Program-made: the position numbers and the translations under genes
Notes under the pieces: generated by a model
The model's input: the letters and a program-made list of their open reading frames with translations, nothing else
What the model was told of the DNA's origin: nothing
Databases searched by the model: none
Shown: in pieces, positions 54,501 to 64,000 of the stretch
How the letters are laid out: the number at the start of each line of letters is the position of its first letter
How positions within the stretch are numbered: the stretch's first letter is position 1
Assembly (NCBI GenBank): GCA_026075535.2
Contig: AP026541.1
Span: forward strand, 4,154,001-4,218,000
Origin: Tricholoma matsutake
Taxonomy: Eukaryota > Basidiomycota > Agaricomycetes > Agaricales > Tricholomataceae
Length of the DNA: 64,000 nt
Direction: 5' to 3'

Positions 54501-56636
54501 GATTTAGCAGCGTTGTTTTTGTGGAAGGCCTCGGCGAGGCGTTGGGATATGTTCAATGTGGCACACACCTCATGCGATGAGTGAATCGCAGTGTAGAAGA
54601 TCCGATCACCCTCCTTTTCTTCCTCTGGGTCCTCATCATCATCATCTGAGTCTGGCATTAGATCAGGAACCCCTTCCAATTCCACTTCAGGTATAGGCAG
54701 GGGTCCAGCACGACACTTCTGAGTACGTTGTATTGCCGCCTTCTGTCCACAATGTTCTTGCCTGGCTTCTGTGAAACATGTCCAACAGCGGGATGGACAT
54801 CGGCTCATGGTAACCTCCCCGGTACGCCAGTCAACCTCTGGGTTATGGTCTTGAAGCCATGGATATCCCAAAATCACCTTTTGCTTTCCTAATTGAGTGA
54901 CAGCAAAAAGGGCACGCTCACTATGATATTTGTAATGGAGAACCAGGTCTGCAACCTCTCAGATGGCACCAGCTTCATTTGGGGATCCATCCACATTATA
55001 TACAGGTATCGGACGTGAGAGTGAGTGAGTATTTAGGCGATGTTGTTGTACCAGATGGGAATCGATGAAGAGACCAGTCGCACCAGAGTCCAGGAGCGCA
55101 GAGACACCAAGTATCTGTCCAGTGTCGGTTGTCTGCAGTTTGATGGCTAGGTTTAAGGAATGTGCAGAGGGAGTGGATGCCACAATATACTTGCGTGGTA
55201 GTTTACACTCCCATGATTTAATTTTGGGATGTGGAGTAGAAGGAGAGATGGGAGAGCAGGTACGTCTTTAGCCAACTTCGAAGGGTCAGAGAGGGGAGCA
55301 GTCACAGAAATGGATTCATTCTCCAGGGATTCAACTGACAAGACTTCAAAGCAGTTATGGACAGGCAGTGAGGGCATACAATTCACTCGCTGTGAATAGG
55401 AAAATCCTGCTCCTCTACAACTTCCAACTTAATCTCCTCTGCAACTTGATCCTTCGCTTCCTCAACATCTACAAGCACCAACAAATCTTGCAGGAGTTTG
55501 TCTTGTCCCTTGGGGGTGAGCATGCGGATATCCTGACGATGGGGACACGCTCCAGCCCTGTGTCCAGGTTCCCCACAATGGTAGCAGAGATCCAACTTAT
55601 GTGCACGGCTGCGGGCTGCATCAACATCCATTGGTACTGGGACATTGACGGCTGGTGTGGGAGTTTGACAAACAGGAATGGGGTTAGGGTGGGGGAGGCT
55701 TTGATTGAAGGTGTAGGGCATATGAGTGGTAGTTGGAGCACAGAATGCAGCATTAAACGCCGCATTTGTGAGTTGGTTCTCATCACAGAGTGAAGCAGCT
55801 TCATACCAAGCAAGGATATCATCATCCGCTGGGCGCCCTTCCAACATCTGTGCAATCTGGTCCTGAATTTCTCGGTTGAGCCCCCGTCGGAACTTCACCA
55901 CCACTGGTAACCCACTCCCATATCCTGCCATGTCCACCAAATCCTTGAACTCATCAATATAGTCGTCCACGGATTGACGTCCCTGGTGGTAAGTGGATGA
56001 CTCAAGTCGTGTCACTGCTCGGTGGCGTTCATTGAGGGGGCAGAAGTGGCATACAAACTCAGCTCAAAAGTCACCCCAAGTGGAGAAAGGTAGAGAACTG
56101 AGTTCTTTAGTTTGACGTAGGATACGGTCCACATAGAGATAGGCGCATTCAGATTTCATGTATGTGAAGGCCCAATAAATTTTTGCAGCCTCATCGATGA
56201 ATTGATGTGACTGGAGACTAATGTATAACTCACAGGAATTAAGGAATGCACGTCCCTGTGCATGTGCACCATTAAATTCGGTGGAGGGGGACGGTTTGAT
56301 CTGGGCACGTTCCTTAGTGGACACATTTGGCAAAACATCGTTGTTGGGTGCGCTTGGAGTCATAAAGGGGGAACTATTGGTCATAGGGTTAGCCTGGAGG
56401 GTCCTAACAAAGTTTTCAATCGTAGATTTAAGCGAGTCGATTTGCGCGCGCATTCCGGAAACATCGCTTTCAAGCGCGTTGAAGCGTTCTGATGCGTCCA
56501 TGTCACTAGGGAGTGCGTTTGGCGAAAATGGCGGCGTAATAAAGGCGAGATTATCTGGAACAGTGTGTAGGGACTCTGTGGAGCTTTGGGAAGCATCGTC
56601 CAGTCCGTACCTGCCTATCTTGGGCAGCGTGTTCAC
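51516..56636 (-). pseudogene. Gag-Pol of the gypsy chromovirus, stopped by six TGA codons
   Basis: Minus strand. Gag starts at 56636 (MNTLPKIGRYGLDD) and contains YHCGEPGHRAGAC, a canonical CX2CX4HX4C knuckle. Then protease LLDSGATGLFIDS, RT (MASPFFFVKKKDGSL, YLDDILIFT), RNase H (FRVEADSSDFAMGAVLSQ), integrase zinc region (HDSQIAGHP...CRTCDLC), integrase core (DVVSIDFVVELP; FLSDCGPQF, where the family has SDRGPQF; TDGQTERVNQELEQ) and a C-terminal chromodomain (YEVKSILDSHLHRGKLQYLV, HWKGYG). In-frame TGA codons lie at 56064-56066, 54959-54961, 54221-54223, 53615-53617, 53120-53122 and 52368-52370. At several of these the family has Arg (for example LRPVQDYRRL), so they are CGA-to-TGA changes. 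One frameshift lies near 52795. Chromodomains direct such elements to heterochromatin. Confidence 0.95.
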
Positions 56637-56667
56637 GATTTTTGGGCCTTAGGGGAGAGTTTTCTAC

Positions 56668-57032
56668 TATAAGGGCAACCTAAGCCTCTAGCAAAGGGAA
56701 ATCCAAAGAGAAAACTCTAAGGATCCCCTTGCTGATGCCCAGTATATGTGAAGATGACAAAAATCAAATATAACCTAAAAATAGAAAAAGGCGGAGATAG
56801 GCAGATCAAGGCCGCCGAATGACATCATACCAAGGGGTATGTGTCGGAAGGGGTACTCTGCCTCTAAATATAAAAGTGTCAACATGTACAACATGATAGC
56901 AAGGGAAAATTAGTAATAAAATCCGGAAAAATCATAGAAAATGAAGAATAGAAGGAAATGAGGTGGGGAAAAATATAGGACGAACATAAAAAATAGAAAA
57001 AACACACAGGGCACCCCCCTAGTCCCCTTACA
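56668..57032 (-). repeat. gypsy 5' LTR
   Basis: 365 bp, very similar to 51032-51474 apart from the extra 78 bp there and a few transitions (ggcagatcaaggccgccgaa versus ggtggatcaaggctgccaaa). Confidence 0.95.
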
Positions 57033-57113
57033 GTAGTTGACTCATGGTTGACTTGTAGTTGACTCACAGTTGACTCGTAGTTGACTCACAGTTGACTCAC
57101 CATTGACTCATGG
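57033..57113 (+). repeat. Tandem TTGACTCA array
   Basis: Seven TTGACT cores at 11-22-bp spacing. TGACTCA occurs exactly at 57038, 57060, 57082, 57093 and 57104, with TGACTCG at 57070 and TGACTTG between. TGACTCA is the classic Gcn4/AP-1 bZIP site, but a tandem repeat origin is enough to explain it. Confidence 0.85.
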
Positions 57114-57368
57114 AGTTTGCACCTTATTACATAATCCTACCAAATTGAGCACTTGGATTGATGCTTCCTTTTACAAACAAATATCTGTTTAAATCAATAG
57201 GTTCATGATAGTGACTATGGTGACAGGCATCAGACTCTTGCATGGGACAGTTAGAGGATGTACATCAGTTACAATAGCAACCAATTTTGATGTTTCTATT
57301 AAAATGGTCCAAAACAGCTGTCATTCTTTCCCCCTCTTTTCCTTCACTGAGGCTTCACCAAGTTCACC

Positions 57369-60300
57369 ATGCCTCCAGTCATATGTAACTGCACAATTTG
57401 TAGCACAAAAACCATCTTCATCAATGGTGTTGAACAGCCAGGACAGTATGTTGATGGTTCTACCCATTTGAAGCGTGAGAAACAGGATAAATGGCCTGTT
57501 TCACAACTGGCAAAGGGGAAGTGGCAATCACCATCCCCAAGCCCATCACCAAAATGTTCTAGAGCTTCTAACTCTCCCACAGGTAAGTGCTACATTGTTA
57601 TTATCAGATCAAGACTAATAGTAATTATGCAGATATCAACTTTTCTACAGTACTTATCACAAAGATGATCTGCCTCCTTGTCATCTGGCTCCACAATAGA
57701 GCTGGTGTGAGTCATTCTATCACCTACAAAATTCTACAAGGACTTCAACTTATTATTTCTGTGACTCTCTCTATTGTCGAGGTTGCTCTTTCATCATCTG
57801 GGCTCAATGTCAAGCTTCCAAACATCAAACTTCCTCATGATGTCCGTACAGCATATCAGCTTCACTGCTCAGAGCCAGAAATCATTCAGACAGCATGCTG
57901 CCCCAAGTGCTTTTCCCTCTTTTCTCATCCTATTCCTTGGCAATGTCAGTGGAAGGCATCCCCAAGATCACAATCCTGTAACACAAAACTCTGGACAACT
58001 CAGAATACTCCAAATGGGCCTAAATGGGTCCCATGTCATCTATACACTACACAATCCTTTGATTCTTGGCTTCAGTTCTTTTTATCTTCCAAGGTCCCTT
58101 CATGAGGCTTTCAACCACCACAGAAACCATATACCAGCTGCCTTTGGTGCCACTATGAGTGATATCCAGGATAGTCCTGCTTGGGATGACTTGCAGGGTT
58201 TTCTACAGTCTCCTTATCATCTAATATTTGGAATCTATATTGATTGGTTCAATCCTTATACCAATAAGATTGCTGGTAAGTTATTAACAAATTCTGCATA
58301 GACTATGACACAACTTATTTTATATATAGGCAAAAAAGTGTCTTGTGGAGCAATCCTGCTTTATTGCTTGAACTTGCCTTTTCATCTTCAGTATCGATTT
58401 GAGAATACATTTATTGTTGGTCTCACACCTCCTCCCCATCTTCCTGACCCCACAACCATCTCTCATCTTCTTGAACCTGTTATTAAATCTGTTGCCAAGT
58501 ATGGTGCTGCACCAGGCCAAAATTTGCCAACATCTAGACATCCTGATGGCATCTCTGTGAAAGCAAAAATTGCACCTGTGATTGCTGATCTTGAGGGAAG
58601 TTGCAAGGCTACTGGCTTTTTGGGACATGGTGCTACAATGTTCTGTTCTTTCTGCCTCTGCACCAGTGATCAGCTAGAGGATCTCAATATTCAATCTTGG
58701 GAACTCCATAATGGTGCACAGGTGTGAGCACAGGTAGAGGCATGGTTGCATCAGACAACCAAAGCTGGTCGAAATGCTCTGCAAAAGACAACTGGTGTGC
58801 AATGGACTCCACTGCATAATCTTCCATATTGGGATCCAGTCAAACATGTTGTACTAGGTTTTATGCATAACTGGCTTGAGGGTGTTTTACAGCATCATCT
58901 TTGTGCACTCTGGGGAATTGGATGGGATGAGGATGAAAGCCAAAAAGTTAAAGAGGTGGAAAAGGATGAGCAGTGGAGTGAGGCAGATGTATCAGATTCT
59001 GCTGAAGAATTGGATGACCTTTTTCAAGAAGCAGCTAAACATAATCTTGAGGCTGCAATGGCAATGCACCATACACCACCACCTATGTCTCCCTCACCAT
59101 CTTCTTCTGAATTATCAGACTCATCCTCATCCTCAACACCTACAGCCACACAGAGCCACACAAATCCCTATGCATATGACTTCAATTATGATGATGATGA
59201 TGATGATAACTACATTCCTGTTGACCCTTTGCCTTTTAGCTTCACAGAAACTGAGCTACAAGCAATAAGAAATTGCATTCATGATATCACTCTTCCAACA
59301 TGGATACAAAGACCACCAACCAATCTTGGTGAACCAAGCCATGGCAAGCTCAAAGCTCAGGAATATCTCACCCTCTTCACATGTATCTTTCCCCTCATTA
59401 TTCCTGAATTCTGGTACATGACTACTGCCACAAATTTCCACCACCAGCACTTCTACTGCTGCTATCATGTTGTTGCAGCAACAAATATTGTAGCTGCATA
59501 TCAAACCTCCAATGCTGATGCTGATGCCTATACTCAGCATTATATTCAATATCGAACTGCTATTCAACAACTTTTTCCACATTGTCCATCCAAGCCAAAC
59601 CAGCATTATGCAATGCATAATGGTGTTCTTCTCAAATATTGGGGTCCTTTGGCTTCTTTTAGTGAGTTTCCAGGTGAATGAATAAATGGAACGTTGCAAA
59701 AAATGAACACCAATTATCATCTCTGTATGTGTTTCAATTATTTTGCTCAAAAATTGATAGCTAATACCAAGATCAGGGGATTTAGATCTTACAATGCTTT
59801 GTCAGATAAGTCATCAAGCACATGTAGATGCTTTACTGCACAGTGAAGATCATTTAAAAAAATTATGTGATATTCTTGAGCCAGGAGACATGGCCATGGA
59901 TGACCATCCAGTACCTCTCCAGCCTACAGAAGTGGCAGATATTCTAGCAAAGGCACCTTGCCTTCTTGAAGTAGATTATAACAATCTGCTTAATTATCTT
60001 CACCAGACAGGAAGACCATACTGAGCTTACTCTGATCTTCCCCATCCGCCAAATGCCATTATTCTCCCTCCACAAGCCCAGCATCTTTTGCAGGTGCACC
60101 ATGATGAGTGCACATTCAGTTGTGAAAAGTCACATAAAGGAAACACTGCTATAAAGTTCTACAATCCATTGACACAGGCTCATGATACAGGATTCATTCA
60201 AAACATTTGGAGACTTCCACTGGAGGGAATAATGCACACCTTTATAAGAGTCTGCTCACATCAATCACTATCTACACAAGAGGAGAGGCAGGCACCATTC

Positions 60301-60480
60301 ATACACCACCCTGGATTTATGGTATGAATTGTTGATGCACTCCCCTCTAACAACCTTAGTATTATTGAGCCTGTCCATATTATCACTCATGTCACAACTG
60401 TACAGTGGCCAGCAGGCACTTATGGTATTGGCAGGAAGGTCCTGGTTGTATGTTGGGCTCCCAACAGAGGGCACCAATAA
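57369..60480 (+). pseudogene. Tnp2-family (CACTA-type) transposase, decayed
   Basis: The product matches the Tnp2-domain transposases abundant in Agaricomycetes. Start MPPVICNCTICSTKTIF; then LPHDVRTAYQLHCSEPEIIQ and CCPKCFSLF; NTKLW...WVPCHLYTTQSFDSWL; after a frameshift near 58090, NDIQDSPAWDD-like SDIQDSPAWDDL and IYIDWFNPYTNKIAG. An intron begins gtaagt near 58275. Next come VGLTPPPHLPDPTTISHLLE, KIAPVIADLEGSCKATGFLG, FCSFCLCTSDQ, VQWTPLHNLPYWDPVKHVVL and GFMHNWLEGVLQHHL, an acidic linker, and the C-terminal CTFSCEKSHKGNTAIKFYNP, IWRLPLEG and APFIHHPGF, ending near WAPNRGHQ. In-frame TGA codons at about 60022 (GRPY-stop-AYSDL) and 60327 (GFMV-stop-IVDA) again fit lost CGA arginines. No CACTA termini were found. 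Confidence 0.88.
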
Positions 60481-60947
60481 TTTTGCATCCCTGGCAATGT
60501 GTAAACAGCTGTTATAACTGCAATTATGCCTTCATTCTATGCTTCATTTTCCTGTTCTGACTTCTTTCCAACTTGAAATCTTGTTCTGCTTCTACTTCCT
60601 TATTCTGTTCTGTGCTATCTTTAGCATACTACCTATGTTCTGTTTCTGCATATTTAAGTCTATAGTATTGTTTGTAATACCTTAGTCTGATAATTGCACT
60701 CGATTGACACCAACTTGCAACTCATAATCCCATGCATTAGTTCTTAGCTTGCTCATCTCATGCACAACACCCCTCAAAGTTATGGACATGCATAAGCACA
60801 GGGAGGCACAGCTCACCACACTTGTGTAGCTGAAGCCAAGTCTGTTCCACCCTTGTATGTTGCCATATGGCTCACTTGCTCTGTGTGCATATTGTGCTCT
60901 ACTCGTGTGGTTGTCTTTTGTCAGGTCATAGATTTTCCCTTTATCTG
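60481..60947. other. Interval between Tnp2 and element W, no gene
   Basis: T-rich noncoding sequence. 60912-60940 (gttgtcttttgtcaggtcat...) recurs at about 62862-62890, so element W has landed within a local duplication. Confidence 0.5.
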
Positions 60948-61233
60948 GTAAACTTTGCACTCCCCCCCATATTCCTATCGGAGTCCTAGGAGTCCGAGTT
61001 TTCCAATAAGAGTCCAATCGGAATCCGATAGGAGTCCTACTAGTCTGACACTAGTCCTAGTAGTCCGATAGGAATCCAATCGGAATGTATTTTGATGACC
61101 ATGTACTGTTGTTTCCAAGAAATTCCTAGTAAATTCCTAGTAAAGTCCTATGCAATTCCAACATGAAGTCAGACTACCACATTTTGGAAGACTTAACTTT
61201 CCCCAAGTGCTTACAAAATAAGTGGGTAAAGCA

Positions 61234-61308
61234 GGGATTGAACCATGGACCATGGGATGTAAGTCACATGATGACTAAACAAGCACTCAACCAGTTGAGC
61301 CACAGGAG
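61234..61308 (-). repeat. tRNA-like SINE head (copy 2)
   Basis: Minus strand CTCCTGTGGCTCAACTGGTT with an A box like copy 1, and GGTTCAATCCC as an almost perfect B box 55-60 nt later. It shares its first 17 bases with copy 1 apart from one change, so both come from one tRNA-derived family. A cloverleaf does not close, so it is not a functional tRNA. Confidence 0.65.
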
Positions 61309-61758
61309 AATTATTAAATATGTAATACAAAGTCCATTTAATGCACTTAGGGATAGTTCACATATTTTTAACCTCCCTCACGAGAGCTCAAAAAAAAATT
61401 GATTAGCCCTCGTGAAGACGCAAGGAACTAATATAACTAATATAGATTAAAAAAATACCCCCTGACGCAAACACAGGGGGGAGACAATTAATTATACTAT
61501 TTAAAATTCTACAAAAACAAAAAATCACCCCCCCCCGTTCTGTGGGAGGGGAGGGAGTGGTGGTGCATTGTGTTTCGGTGTGGAGGTGGTGACACAGCCA
61601 TTAGCACCTGTTCCACCCTACGAGCAAAGCTCGCAGCAGTGGGGTTCGGGTGTTGGGGTGCCATCTCCTTCTCGTAGACCCCACGATCCACCCCATAAGC
61701 AGATACTCATGGCGGTGGCGTGGTGTCCCCTGTGTGTCCCTCGTCTCCTCCTCCCTCG

Positions 61759-61827
61759 TCTCCCCCTCCACCCTCCACCCTCTTGTCTCCCCCTCCACCC
61801 TCCACCCTCTTGTCTCCCCCTCCACCT
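61759..61827 (+). repeat. 27-bp C-rich minisatellite, 2.5 copies
   Basis: Unit tctccccctccaccctccac + cctcttg. It sits in a pyrimidine-rich stretch with hairpins tacgagcaaagctcgca (61620) and taagcagatactcat (61695) of the family seen at 1-210. Confidence 0.9.
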
Positions 61828-61974
61828 TCTCATCTCCCACTCCCTGTCATCATCGTTGTTGTCATCACTTCCTCATCTCCCTCCCCATCCCTCTTTGTCT
61901 CTGTGGGTGTTCATGGTAGGGCCCTGGTGGCATCGTCAGGGTCGTCTCGCGTCCCTCCACTGTTACCAACAGCT

Positions 61975-62175
61975 TAGAACCTAGAAGATGAAAGAAAAAC
62001 AGTTAGTGTAAACTCAAAATCAAAGGGAAAAAAAAAACTTGCCTAGGGCCCAAATGATGCCAGTCTGTCCGTCCGTCCATTGTTACCCTGTAGTTTAGGA
62101 CCTAAAAAACAAAAGAAAGATGTTAGTTAGTTTAGAAAACAAGAAACGAATGAAAAAAAAAAAACCTACCGTGGC
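61975..62175 (-). repeat. Two reversed intron-like cassettes
   Basis: Read on the minus strand: tttgggcc-type exon edges, then gcaagttttttttt or gtaggtttttttttttt, an internal ctaac (aacactaac / actaactaac), and tcttctaggt or ttttttaggt. These match the plus-strand cassettes near 37150, 42880 and 48985 in order and spacing. Confidence 0.55.
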
Positions 62176-62420
62176 CCAAATGACAATTCCGTTGTTTGGG
62201 CTGCTTGTGTCCATTGATGGCCATTTGCCCCTCTTGACAGCACAGGAGTGGGAGTGGGAGTGGGTATGGTGGTGGTGGTGGTGGTTGAGGTGGGGAGGCA
62301 GCCATGGTCGTCGTCATCATCGTTGGTGGTGGTGGTGGGAGAATGATGAGCTGGCAGGTGTGGTGCTTTGTCATCACACCTGCGGGAATGGTATGTAGTG
62401 CAGTACGAGCATGTACCTGC

Positions 62421-62500
62421 AATGACCACTTAGTGTAGTGGTCTTGTTGTTACTGTAAGTTTATGTAATCATATTAGAGCTCTGGGGTTCAATTCTGCCA
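62421..62500 (+). repeat. tRNA-like SINE head (copy 3, different tRNA)
   Basis: GACCACTTAGTGTAGTGGTC contains an A-box-like TTAGTGTAGTGG, and GGGGTTCAATTCTGCC 60 nt later is a B-box-like T-arm. The sequence differs from copies 1 and 2, so a second tRNA-derived family is suggested. Confidence 0.5.
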
Positions 62501-62816
62501 TGTGTTTCTACTTTTTCTACTATTACTAAGCAATGCTGCTATCATTCCTATCGGAATCCTATGTTGTCCAATGTCTCTGCATAACCTTGGAATATTCCTA
62601 TGTGATTCCTATGGTCAGAAATTCCTAGGAAATTCCAATGGTCCGATTGGATTCTGATTGGACTGCATTGGACTGGACTAGGACTGAACCTGCCATTTCA
62701 TGTCAATTTGGCTGGTGAAAATGACATCAGAATATGGTCGGATTCTGATCGGAATCATCAGAATCATTGGATTCCTATAGGAATACGGGGGGGGAGTGTA
62801 AAGACCTCTTTATCTG

Positions 62817-63072
62817 TCTTACCCTACATCCATATCTCTCACATGTCTCAGATTGCAACAGTTGTTTTTCATCAGGTCGTAGATTTTCCCCATGTCCATT
62901 TTGCCCTACATCTGTCTCTCATGTGTCTCAGATTGTAACAATAGCTTTGGATAAATAGAAAAGATGGTATTAACTTGAAATACATTAAGTGACTTGGCAA
63001 GCATGAATATGAAGAGGTAAGTAAATCAATTACCACCATTAACCAGAATATGTATTAAACAGCACCCATATC
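62817..63072. other. Short tandem duplication, no gene
   Basis: Two copies of ccctacatc..tctctca.tgtctcagattg.aaca (about 62823 and 62905), with the tcaggtcgtagattttccc segment between them matching 60921-60940. This is the duplicated target into which W inserted. Confidence 0.6.
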
Positions 63073-63976
63073 TCATTCATCACCTGACCCCTCATCTCCT
63101 GACCCCTTGTCTGATACATCTGGCTCATCTTCATCATCCTCATCATCCTGCTGCTCAAGTCATTCCAATTTGTCTGGTGTAGGTAGCTTGTATTCTGCCT
63201 GCACTTCATCACCATATTTGGCCATAAACTCCTTCTCTGGCATACTCTTCCATTTCTCGCACTCATCCCAGCTGGCACAGAGCTCTGCAGGTGGCAGAGC
63301 AACATAAGTACCATTCTTGACATATTGGGCATGCTCACGGATAGAAAGATTGTTCCAATAGATAGGATCAAACCAATCAATTGGGACTTTCTTTGGGAGA
63401 GCAGTGAGCTCAGATAACTTTGGCATGGGGGGTCTTCACGGTGTTGCTCCAGTCTACAGATAAATAGGATCAGTCAAATGTAAAAAGAAAAACAAAGATC
63501 GGCCAACTTAAGGTGTCTTCTTTCACTTCTATTCATCTGCTTGCACTCCTGATCAGCCATTCTAAAGAATACAGTAACTTTTGTTGAACATCCCTCCTTC
63601 TCCTTGATGTGGTACACTGCATCAACTGACTCAGCATTCCCTTTGGCCAACTCATTATCTGAATGGGCCTCATTCTCTCTAGCCAAGGCCACAACATGTT
63701 TATTGAAACCATGTGCCCTGAACACATCCATCCTGCCATCAGCAAGCTATCAAGGTTTATTAGTAAATACAATCTGCAAATGGCATATACAGAATTCCAG
63801 GAATTACATACCACACTACATTGTTTCCATACTCCAGTCATCTGCTTTGCTTTTGCAACACTTCCTGGATTCTTTGCCTCTGACTTGGCAATACCATGCA
63901 TATACAAGAAAACAAAGCTTTGATAAAGTTTATGCATAAGTGCAAAATCATTGACACACAACAGGTTTGTTCCCAT
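63073..63976 (-). pseudogene. Unnamed agaric gene, 3' part, continues past the window
   Basis: Minus strand. Exon blocks read MHKLYQSFVFLYMHGIAKSE and AKNPGSVAKAKQM...VWKQCSVV (to 63812). A clean 65-nt intron (63811-63747, gtatgt...gatag) follows, then LADGRMDVFRAHGFNKHVVA, KVTVFFRMADQECKQMNRSE and RRHLK. After a further intron (ending tctgtag near 63464) the last exon reads PIDWFDPIYWNNLSIREHAQ, YVALPPAELCASWDECEKW and PEKEFMAKYGDEV, with an acidic tail EQQDDEDDEDEPDVS. The last exon contains TGA at 63436-63438 before PPMPKLSEL. I have seen this protein type in mushroom genomes, often repeated, but know no function for it; it may be carried by a transposon. The 5' end is outside. Confidence 0.6.
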
Positions 63977-64000
63977 GTGAGAGTATCCAAATGTGCCTGA

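Larger units (their letters stand above)
51032..57032 (-). mobile_element. Ty3/gypsy chromovirus, decayed
   Basis: LTRs at 51032-51474 and 56668-57032; the target duplication is atagt/gtagt (one transition) at 51027-51031 and 57033-57037. Domain order Gag, protease, RT, RNase H, integrase, chromodomain identifies Ty3/gypsy. The polypurine tract (minus strand agagagggggtga, 51475-51490) adjoins the 3' LTR. No tRNA primer site could be matched with confidence next to the 5' LTR. Confidence 0.95.
60948..62808. mobile_element. Element W: TIR element with subterminal repeats
   Basis: Inverted ends read CTTTGCACTCCCCCCCATAT at the left and (inverted) CTTTACACTCCCCCCCCGTA at the right, continuing with attcctat.gga.tcc. 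The direct repeat tttatctg (60940-60947; 62809-62816) flanks the element, 9 bp if the preceding c is counted. Next to both ends are arrays of short words such as gtccgataggaatccaatcg and gaatcctat (60975-61150; 62535-62795). These subterminal arrays recall CACTA/EnSpm elements, whereas the 8-9-bp duplication recalls hAT or Mutator, so class is unresolved. No transposase. It carries two tRNA-like segments and two reversed intron-like cassettes. Confidence 0.65.

Overview
This window looks like a transposon-rich stretch of a basidiomycete (Agaricomycetes) nuclear genome. The evidence is short (40-65 nt) GT-AG introns, an ADP1-like ABCG transporter gene, and element families I recognise from mushrooms: Plavaka and Tnp2 (CACTA-type) transposases, Ty1/copia and chromodomain Ty3/gypsy elements, and a DIRS-like tyrosine-recombinase retroelement. 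I cannot name the species. Only two long reading frames look intact: the Gag-Pol of one copia element (3947-8842) and the ABC transporter gene (18708-22174).

Layout. 0-3 kb: hairpin tandem repeats, then a decayed Plavaka transposase. 3.4-9.2 kb: a young, complete copia element (copia-1). 10.8-15.0 kb: two adjacent same-strand decayed genes, an XPG/GEN1-like nuclease and an agaric-type tyrosine recombinase. 15-18.7 kb: intergenic sequence with a minisatellite and a 553-bp TA-flanked MITE. 18.7-22.2 kb: the ABC transporter. 23.2-23.9 kb: a second TIR element. 24.3-29.5 kb: copia-2 (minus strand). 29.9-34.5 kb: copia-3 (minus strand), a deletion derivative related to copia-1. 34.6-48.5 kb: a nest. 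A DIRS-like retroelement (RT and RNase H part at 47.2-48.4 kb, end of RNase H and tyrosine recombinase at 34.6-35.8 kb) is split by copia-4 (35854-47205, TSD gacaa). Copia-4 is itself split by an hAT-like element Y (41566-43788, 8-bp TSD). Y carries a smaller hAT-like element Z (41760-42599, 8-bp TSD), and Y's left target duplication was later hit by element X (39095-41557, TA duplication, arms of about 0.55 kb, an unrecognised ORF). 49-51 kb: minisatellites. 51.0-57.0 kb: a Ty3/gypsy chromovirus (minus strand) inserted into a TTGACTCA-type array. 57.4-60.5 kb: a decayed Tnp2 transposase. 60.9-62.8 kb: a TIR element with subterminal repeats and two tRNA-like segments. 63.1-64 kb: the 3' part of an unnamed gene on the minus strand.

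Two themes tie the window together. First, almost every older coding region is killed by CGA-to-TGA stops and by Arg-to-His/Cys/Gln/Trp changes, the expected result of CpG methylation and deamination, while copia-1 has escaped. Second, all four copia elements, whose LTRs are otherwise largely different, have the same primer-binding site directly next to the 5' LTR. It is complementary to the anticodon region of initiator tRNA-Met, which suggests half-tRNA priming. The best candidates for something undescribed are element X with its unknown protein, the recombinase and XPG-like nuclease pair, and a dispersed low-complexity repeat family carrying intron-like cassettes.
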